Below, in pieces: positions 7,931 through 14,287 of a stretch of 14,287 nt of DNA. The position numbers and the translations under genes are program-made. Origin of the DNA: Dinochytrium kinnereticum (Eukaryota > Chytridiomycota > Chytridiomycetes > Chytridiales > Chytridiaceae). Position 1 is the first letter of the stretch. Every line of letters starts with the position of its first letter. The stretch lies in contig JADGJT010000440.1 in assembly GCA_027604005.1 (NCBI GenBank), positions 2,340-16,626 on the forward strand, given 5' to 3'. Below the pieces are notes generated by a model that was not told the origin of the DNA, made no database searches, and saw nothing but the letters and a program-made list of their open reading frames with translations.

Positions 7931-9084
7931 ATGAAACGACGACGCCCATCAATCCAAGACTTTGAGGATCCTTCCACGAGGCCCCGCCCTAATGCCCCTC
8001 CAAAGCGCTCCTCTCCACCGGCCAACAGTAGTGGAGGTTTTGTCCGTGACGCCTTCTCCGAGCTCATGCAAAATCCTCGTGAACGTCAGCAATCGCTCGC
8101 CTCCGAATCTCCCCCGATGACTCCCGGCCCTCTAACCATCAATGATCGTCAATCTAAGTTTATCGGACATTCGGCAGCCATTACATCCAGGAAGGAGCTG
8201 GACGCAGTTGTTGCATCTATCTCGTTGAACAATCTTTTGAAGACTGCGACGCATAATATCAGGGCTTGGAGGTACTTGAATCTTCGGCCTGGAAGGTCTG
8301 GGGACAAGGAAGATGATTTTGTGGTCATGGAGGGCCATGAGGATGATGGCGAGCAGTGGGCAGGGAAGAAGTTGTTGCAGCTAATGCAGGTGTCTGGTGC
8401 CTGCGACTGTGTTGTGATTGTTACGCGATGGTATGGCGGTGAGCTTCTTGGTCCTGTACGGTAAGTAAATCTTATCCTCTATGTTGCGTTCCTTCCTTCT
8501 ACTTTTTTTTTTTAAACCATTCCTTATGGGCTCATTTTAGATTCCAACACATCGATGCCGTTGCCCTCTCCGCCCTTCATGCCGGGGGATTTATCAATTC
8601 ACCTCAAGGATTGACCAAAACCTCCACACCATCCTCAACTTCCGTCACGCCTGGGCCGGCTCAACCTCTGCCACCAGTGGATACACCCAATCCAATATCC
8701 AACGAAGCCCAAACAGCCCGCGAAAAGTCAATCCGTCTACTCCGCGCCCGAGACGGCACCATCGAATCCCTCAAACATCAAACCCAGAAGCTTCAGCTTC
8801 GTGTCTTTGAGAACCAAAAATCCATTCGAACCCTGCGAGGAACGAGGGAAGATGATCTAGCCCATGTTGAGCCACCTCCCGCTCCATCTCCTATAAAAGG
8901 CCCTCCCCCTGCATCCGAGTATGCGGGTTTGGAGAACGGTGAGTTGGAGCTGAGGATCAAAGAGAAAGATGATAAGATCTTTGCGTTAAAAAATGTGTTA
9001 GGGGAGTGGAAGGAGAGGCTTGCAATTCAAGAAAAGAGAATTATGGAGTTAAGCTTTGTGGCGGCAAAAGTTGGGGTGGATTAG
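7931..9084 (+). CDS. IMPACT/UPF0029-domain protein without RWD domain
   Basis: A 357-residue protein with exons 7931-8460 and 8541-9084 (80-nt intron, GTAAGT..TTTTAG). The splice restores LLGPVRFQHI, which is conserved across the family. The Impact_N/UPF0029 domain spans about 68-195: INDRQSKFIGHSA, HNIRAWRYLN, EDDGEQWAG, and the strong VVIVTRWYGGELLGPVRF signature. Residues 1-60 are Pro/Ser/Arg-rich and probably disordered. After a Pro/Thr linker the C-terminus (about 230-350) forms one or two coiled coils (KSIRLLRARDGTIESLKHQ; ELRIKEKDDKIFALKNVL). IMPACT/Yih1 proteins carry an N-terminal RWD domain that competes with Gcn2 for Gcn1. That domain is absent here, so Gcn2 control cannot be assumed. 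The closer architectural analogue is the RWD-less class typified by yeast YDL177C. The start is the first in-frame ATG. It shares a 117-bp promoter with the MUL1-like gene. Confidence 0.88.
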
Positions 9085-9261
9085 TGGTGTGGTAACTATT
9101 ATTGTCCTGATACACTTTAGCAATTACTAGTAATATATATTTTTGGTCCGGAATTCAAGGGCCAGGTAAACAAAAAAAAGCAGGTTAAACACAAAAGATA
9201 AGAGCGCAAACGAAACCGAGACAGATTAAGAAAAAAGAAGAAGAAAAAAAAGATCATCTCT

Positions 9262-12200
9262 TCAAACATGAACAATAACAACATGCCCGGCAGGCGTTCC
9301 AATCGCCAAAATCCTTCCCTGGAAGCTTGTTAAAGTCCCACGAAGAGGTGCTGGCACCCACATCCTCCGTGTCCCATTTTCCTTCCTATCCAAAACCCAC
9401 CCATCATCCGCCAATATCCAAGCCGTCGATCCCGACCCTGACGCCCTTAACACCCCACCCTCCAAAGCCGGAGACCCACGCCTAGATAGAGGGTCTGCAT
9501 TAGTAGGAGTCACAACCGACTCTTTCCCCTCTTCCTCAGAAAGGAGCGGCAACGCCTTCTTCGAAACCGATACGCCATTGACGGAAAGAACAGTGGTTCC
9601 AGATCGCCTCAAAAGCGAAGCGTCAGCCAGATCCGGGCTTCCACGGAACCGAGGATGAAAAGCCTCATCTTCATCATCCTCCGGTATCCCTGAAGCACCA
9701 CCATCCGAGATGCCCAACATCTCAGCTTTAGCAACCTTCCTAGCGGCGTCATCCCAACTGGCGACATTCAAAGTCCGCGTCTCGATGACTCGGACAAGCT
9801 TGCCAGTCTCCGCGTTCCAAACCCTGACAGTGGAATCCGCGCCAGCAGATGTGACAAACCGACCATCATCACTCACAGCCAGCGCACGAACCGTGTCTCC
9901 GTGACCTTCTTCCTCAAGTCTGGGTGACATCGGCAGTGACGCAGAAGTGGCAGGTGATGACGCGACTGCTGCAATGGACGCAAAAGATGATGGTAAGAGC
10001 ATTTGAACCCCTTGAATAGTCTTATAAGGATCGCAATCCCAAACGCGAACTGTCCGGTCGTCACTGCCAGAAACAATTCTTCTCCCATCAGGGCTAACAG
10101 CAACGCAATTAACGCTATTCGTATGTCCTTCAAGAGACTGAACGCATCTTCCAGAATCGATGTCCCACACTCGTACAGTGGTATCCTTTGACCCAGAGAC
10201 AATCCATCGACCGTCTGGAGAAACACATACAGCATTGACAACGTTCGCGTGGCCCTCGAGGGTTCGAATGCCTCTTCCAGTTGTCATATCCCAAAGACGA
10301 AGTGTTTTGTCCTCTCCACATGACACGATGTATCGACCATCTGGGCTAACGCAAACCCCGCAAACGGGTGCCTGGTGACCCTTAAGCGTCCACAAAGTTT
10401 CACCATCTCTAGCATTACGAACGATGACAGTCTTGTCAGCAGCCGATATACTAACAATACGAGACCCATCAGGAGTCATAGCAAGAGCGTTCACACTCCA
10501 AGTCTTTCCCTTTGCAGCATGAACGCACCGACCAGTCGCAGCATCCCACGTCCTAACCATTTCATCAGAAGCCCCAGACACAATCCACCTTCCATCCCCG
10601 CTACAATTGATGTTCCAAACCTGATCAGTATGACCCTCAAGGGTCCTACTAAGCATTCCACTTTCTGCATCAAACACTCGAACAACTCTATCATGACCAC
10701 CACTGACAATCCATCGCCCATCCATCGACACGCTCACAGCCGACACAGTCCGAGTGTGAGATCTCAAAGTCCACAGACAAGGGTTCCAACCCTCAGGTGT
10801 TCCGCGGACAACATTCGGCACGCGTCGAAAGGATGGAGCAGAAGAGGCCGCACGATGCAATCTCGGAGAGTAGATGCGATGAAGAACGGAACCAGGCGGA
10901 GAAAAAGGAAGGGCTGAGATGTAAATGTGGTGAGCGGATTTGACAAGAGGGAATCTAAAGTCCTGAACAAAGCGTTGTGCGTCCTTCGCCACGGACTTTG
11001 CCTGTGCCAAATCAATGTTGCTGGAGGAGTTCAGAAGCCGAAAGATGGTTGGCGGGACGGGGCCAGATAAATCGGGAGGAGGACTTGTTACCGTCGAATC
11101 AACTGATGAAGATTTGGCCTTGATGCCAAGTGTGGCCAAATTCCTCTGAAAGAACCCCATAACTGAAGATAGGGCGCTTGCCGGTTTGACAGAGTTAAGA
11201 TAAATCGAGAGAGCTCGGAGGGCAGCAAAAGCGGTGGACTCAATAGATGAGAGCAGCGAAAGATGCTCTAGCCACTCAAGAATCTTCTCCGAGCACATCA
11301 AACACGCCAAGTCCTCCACAGCTTTCAAAATCTTTGGATCAACAGCGGCAGCCATCATCGCCAAATTTGAATTCGTGATCAAAGGAGCGCCAGGAGCAAC
11401 TCCCACAACTCCTAAATCAACTGCACCAGGAGTATCCGACAAAGCCTGTCCTAGTGCCAAAAGATGGAAGCACCAATACTTAACAGAGTACCGAAGCTCC
11501 TCAGATAGTTTGATTTTAATCCGTTTCTCAAGATCCGGCACTTCAGAGTTAAGCCAGGCAGCAGGGTCTTCGAGGTCCAGAGGGTTGGGTCTCAATCCAT
11601 TAAAAAGACAAGCCATAGTACGAAGGCAGAGCTCGGATTCAGCAAGAACGGTGTTAAGCCTAAATCGATCATCTTTACATCTGAATGATGTGATAAAGTC
11701 CTTAAAATCCGTATGGGATAAGCGTATCCGTAGCTGCGATAGAGAACTACCAGAACTCAAGGCCGGTGAGTCGGTTTCCTCACAAAACTCTAAGAAGCTT
11801 TCGACCTTATAAAGTGTCCTTCTGGTATCCGTCAAAGTCAAGTCTAAAATACCTGCCAAAACCGGTATGCTGACAGGCTCCTTAAAAACCAGTAATGAGC
11901 CAACAACTCTCCGAAAAAGGTCCAGGTCGTTAGGTGCAGGATTGCTGCCAAACCTCGAATCCAAAAGCCCCTGATAGACCTTCTCAAGGCCAACAGGGAA
12001 CGTTTCAAGAGATGCTAACAGTTGGCTTGCAGTTGTGGCAATCCCACCGGCGTTTCGAAGCGGCTCAAAAGCCAAATGAATCCAAAGGAATTGTCCTAAC
12101 GATTTTCCTGTCAAGATAGCGCAGGCCTCCTCCTTGTCATCATCATCAATAGCAGGCAGCACGGATTGGATAAGAGAGGAAGAGTAGGCGAATAAGTCCT

Positions 12201-14070
12201 TGCGCTGTAGAACTCCAAAGATCTCAACCTCTTTGGGGTTTAAGGGCTCCATCTGCTGTTTTAGGCTGTCCTCCGATACAGATGAGAAAAGAAATCTGAC
12301 ATTCTTTGGGAACCTATCCCATTCACCAACGATAGCATCCAATAGATCCTTTCTCGGGTCGACAGGCAACGCGTCCAGACCATCTAAGACGACGATCAAT
12401 GAAGTTTGCCGAAGTTCACCACTCTCCTCAGCAGCCCGAAGAGGATCCACCAAAAGCTTCCTTAGACGTTGTGGCATTGAAGTCTCACGATCCGCAATGT
12501 CCGCATTGTTAGCGCAAACAGTTAAAAGATTTTCCATTATGCAATCTATCTCCGTCGCCAGCCGAAAAGCAAGCGTATTGATGATGGTTGAAGGGAGGAG
12601 TCGGTCAGAGTGATCAGGTCGAATCTGAAACCAAACTAGTCGAACATGTCGTGGAAGGCTGGTTGCCCATTTCGCGATTGCCACTGACTTTCCATTCCCA
12701 GACGGTCCAAACAACCACATGGCTTTCGGTGTTCTCTTCTGCTCGCTAGTTGCCCATTCCGAGAGCATGTCGAGCAGCCATAGTCGCGTCGTCGGGTGAC
12801 ACCGTTCAGCTAAATACTCAAGTTCTCTGGTATATCCAAGGGGTTTCAACCACGACCTCAGTAAGTCCATCCCCTTTTGAGGGGCCGGTTTTTGCTGGTT
12901 CTGGAGCGAGCTAGGCCTTCCTGGAATCGGCGAGCTGAGGCGGAGAAAAGCGGATGCCCTTCTCGACCTAGTTCCCGTCGGGGTTCCCGGAGGTGTCGAA
13001 GACGTCGATGTTGAGGAGAAACGCTGGAACATATCCAATTGAAGGAGTGTCGTCCCATCTGCAATCTTGGAAGAGAGTCTGGCTTTGGATGGTGATGGAA
13101 GCTCTGATGCGCCAGCTGCACTCAAGATTAGCTTAAACAGATCATCCATTAAAGTCTTCCATTCATCTTCTCTCTTCTCTAAAGGTTCTGTGAGAACCAT
13201 GGCAGGGCATCCAGCGGTGAAGATCTCTGACCATGACCGACGATTCTGAGATGTAACGATAGGCACAACCGGTCGAAGTATGTCGTCTGCATAAAGCATC
13301 TCCTTTTTACAAATGGGCTCACTCTGCGAGGAATCATTCAGAACAACGATTTGTGGAGTGGATGGGGTCATACCTCATATGATGCTGAAAGGATCGGGCA
13401 AAACACAGCGCTCTCTGCCACCTGATAAGGATCAAACGATTTTGGCTCATCGGAAGCCTCTGAAGTAAGGACAACCTCCAGCTCTAGACTTGAAAGTGAA
13501 GACTTGATCTTGCTGGCCAGCTCAGCATCTGACGGGCTGGAAAGAAATGAATAAGATCTTGTTGCCCATGTTTAATCTCTTCACTTACTTGAAGCTAAGG
13601 AAAACATCATAGCGAATGACAGGCGTAATTACTGAAGCCTGTTCCTCCTCTTCATAGGCGGCTATTGGTAAAAGGCAACAGTCTCAGATCTTCGAAAGAA
13701 CTGATGGATCAGTCAGTACCTGTCAGTTCCGATTCCTCTAGATCCTTCAACAGCTTTGACTCGACGCTAGGGAGACTATCGTCCTTATCCTCCGGCTCTG
13801 CCTGAAGCCGACGGGATGTGATCAATTGGGGGGGAATGGAGGATGGACCTTTGACCAAAGAACGAAGGTTAGAACCAAGATAGGTTGATCCCAAGATTCA
13901 TCTACCATCTCGCTGCACAGGCGCATCGGAAACTGAATCTAACAGAAGTTTTATAAGAATAATAGTGTTAGGGTGCATGAGGGGTCGCTGACGGTTGCTG
14001 CGATGGATACAGGAGGAGCCAACTCACCCCTGTTGAAGATGAGAGACAGCTTTGCCTCCAGAGATGACAT
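9262..14070 (-). CDS. TIR-NACHT-WD40 NLR-like STAND receptor
   Basis: A 1500-residue receptor-like NTPase. Exons (minus) are 14070-14028, 13938-13906, 13848-13720, 13661-13589, 13536-13374 and 13323-9262. Introns of 89, 57, 58, 52 and 50 nt all follow GT..AG, each brings an in-frame stop if retained, and the phases agree throughout. Residues 1-84 are polar. The TIR domain spans 85-212: RYDVFLSF (85-92), helix SDAELASKIKSSL, ILSASY (141-146), CKKE with the putative catalytic Glu155, and RPVVPIV. A Ser/Pro linker follows (250-296). The NACHT-type NTPase has Walker A GPSGNGKS (353-360) and Walker B LIVVLDGLDAL (456-466), in which the usual final acidic residue is Ala. After a winged-helix/helical region and the SAHHIYISALPFSP linker, seven WD40 blades span about 998-1317. 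The C-terminal DGWVL/WVPAP segment is typical of fungal NACHT-WD40 proteins. Such proteins sense ligands through the repeats and oligomerise to fire the N-terminal effector. NAD cleavage is inferred, not shown. Confidence 0.88.
9750..10780 (-). repeat. WD40 repeat array within the NLR gene
   Basis: Seven WD40 units, roughly 105-130 bp apart, encode the C-terminal propeller. Units carry the usual GH, SPDGR, IVSGS-D and VRVWD elements. Units 5 and 6 are the most alike (about 26 of 33 residues from LEGH to VWD). The others have diverged clearly, so this is not a freshly expanded, near-identical array like those of the fast-evolving fungal HET-E class. A Ser/Pro/Ala insert of about 43 residues separates blades 6 and 7. 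Confidence 0.85.
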
Positions 14071-14093
14071 TGATTAAACGAATGCGGATCAGA

Positions 14094-14183
14094 TCAAGGT
14101 GACGGATCGCGGGTAGTGGGTATCGCTGCGGCGGTGATGGATGCGTGTGAAGGATGTGAGAGCTGAAGGGGAGGCAGGATCAT
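14094..14183 (-). promoter_or_regulatory. Upstream ORF in the NLR leader
   Basis: An ATG at 14181-14183 opens 29 sense codons and ends with TGA at 14094-14096, 23 bases before the main ATG at 14070. It is the only ATG between it and the main start. If the transcript begins upstream of 14183, ribosomes would meet this ORF first, a common brake on translation of immune receptors. A weak TATA-like TTTAAAGG lies at 14211-14218 on the same strand and a TGACGTGC (CRE-like) at 14198-14205, so the start site may fall close to the uORF ATG. Confidence 0.4.
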
Positions 14184-14262
14184 GGACGCGGTTGCAGGCA
14201 CGTCAGGTCCCCTTTAAAAATGATTTTAAGGGCAGGCGTTTTTGATCACATTGAGGCGCTGC

Positions 14263-14287
14263 CTTCTTTTTTTTTTTTTTTTTCTTT
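14263..14287. repeat. Poly-T run at the window edge
   Basis: Nearly pure T on the plus strand reaching the last base of the window, with one C. This is a simple homopolymer upstream of the NLR gene and can disturb assembly or mapping here. Confidence 0.85.

Noticed and set aside
10240..10275. tRNA B-box-like GGTTCGAATGCC
   Set aside because: It falls in the WD40 coding sequence, with no A box or acceptor stem pairing nearby.
9262..13371. NACHT-WD40 gene starting at the ATG at 13371
   Set aside because: That ATG lies inside intron 5. Splicing restores a phase-consistent TIR domain upstream, so the main product should start at 14070. The shorter form is kept only as a possible isoform.
13709..13894. 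Separate small minus-strand gene of 61 codons
   Set aside because: It contains exon 3 of the NLR gene plus flanking intron sequence. It has no ATG, and both ends are splice sites.
1..14287. CRISPR arrays, insertion sequences, rRNA, bacterial operons
   Set aside because: No spaced direct repeats, transposase or rRNA sequence was seen, and spliceosomal introns show this is a eukaryotic genome.

Overview
The window is eukaryotic nuclear DNA, most likely from a fungus. Several genes are interrupted by short GT..AG introns (47 to 128 nt), many with CTAAC- or CTNA-like branch sites. The gene spacing is compact. The large STAND protein has the NACHT-to-WD40 linker and C-terminal layout typical of fungal NLR-like proteins. 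I cannot place it below the fungal kingdom with confidence; a chytrid-like or basidiomycete-like lineage would both fit.

Layout. Positions 1-3119 are gene-poor and AT-rich. They hold a long pyrimidine tract (about 40-250), a lone SWIRM-domain reading frame on the minus strand (904-1419) with a decayed tandem copy of its first part, a weak candidate exon (414-503, minus), and no other supportable gene. From 3120 onward the region is dense: a secreted, internally duplicated, Ala-rich protein (3120-4079, minus); a vacuolar Fe/Mn transporter of the VIT1/CCC1 family (4949-6119, plus, three exons); a MUL1-like mitochondrial RING E3 ligase (6221-7813, minus, three exons); an IMPACT/UPF0029 domain protein (7931-9084, plus, two exons); and a 1500-residue NLR-like protein (9262-14070, minus, six exons).

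The main discovery is in the last gene. The uninterrupted 4.1-kb reading frame reads as an ordinary NACHT-WD40 protein. Splicing five small introns upstream (all boundaries GT..AG, phases consistent throughout) adds 147 residues and reveals an N-terminal TIR domain. Its first strand matches the YDVFLSF motif and its CxxE helix carries the glutamate expected of NAD-cleaving TIRs. The full architecture is TIR-NACHT-WD40, that is, a receptor with a plant- or bacterial-style NADase-type effector in a fungal STAND backbone. A 29-codon upstream ORF and an in-frame ATG inside intron 5 suggest possible control of TIR-plus and TIR-minus forms.

The genes do not form an operon-like pathway. The secreted-protein and VIT1 genes diverge from an 869-bp intergenic region with a cluster of CCAAT boxes. 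VIT1 and MUL1-like converge with 101 bp between stops. MUL1-like and IMPACT-like diverge from only 117 bp. IMPACT-like and the NLR converge with 177 bp between stops. All calls come from reading the sequence and from family knowledge; no database search was run.
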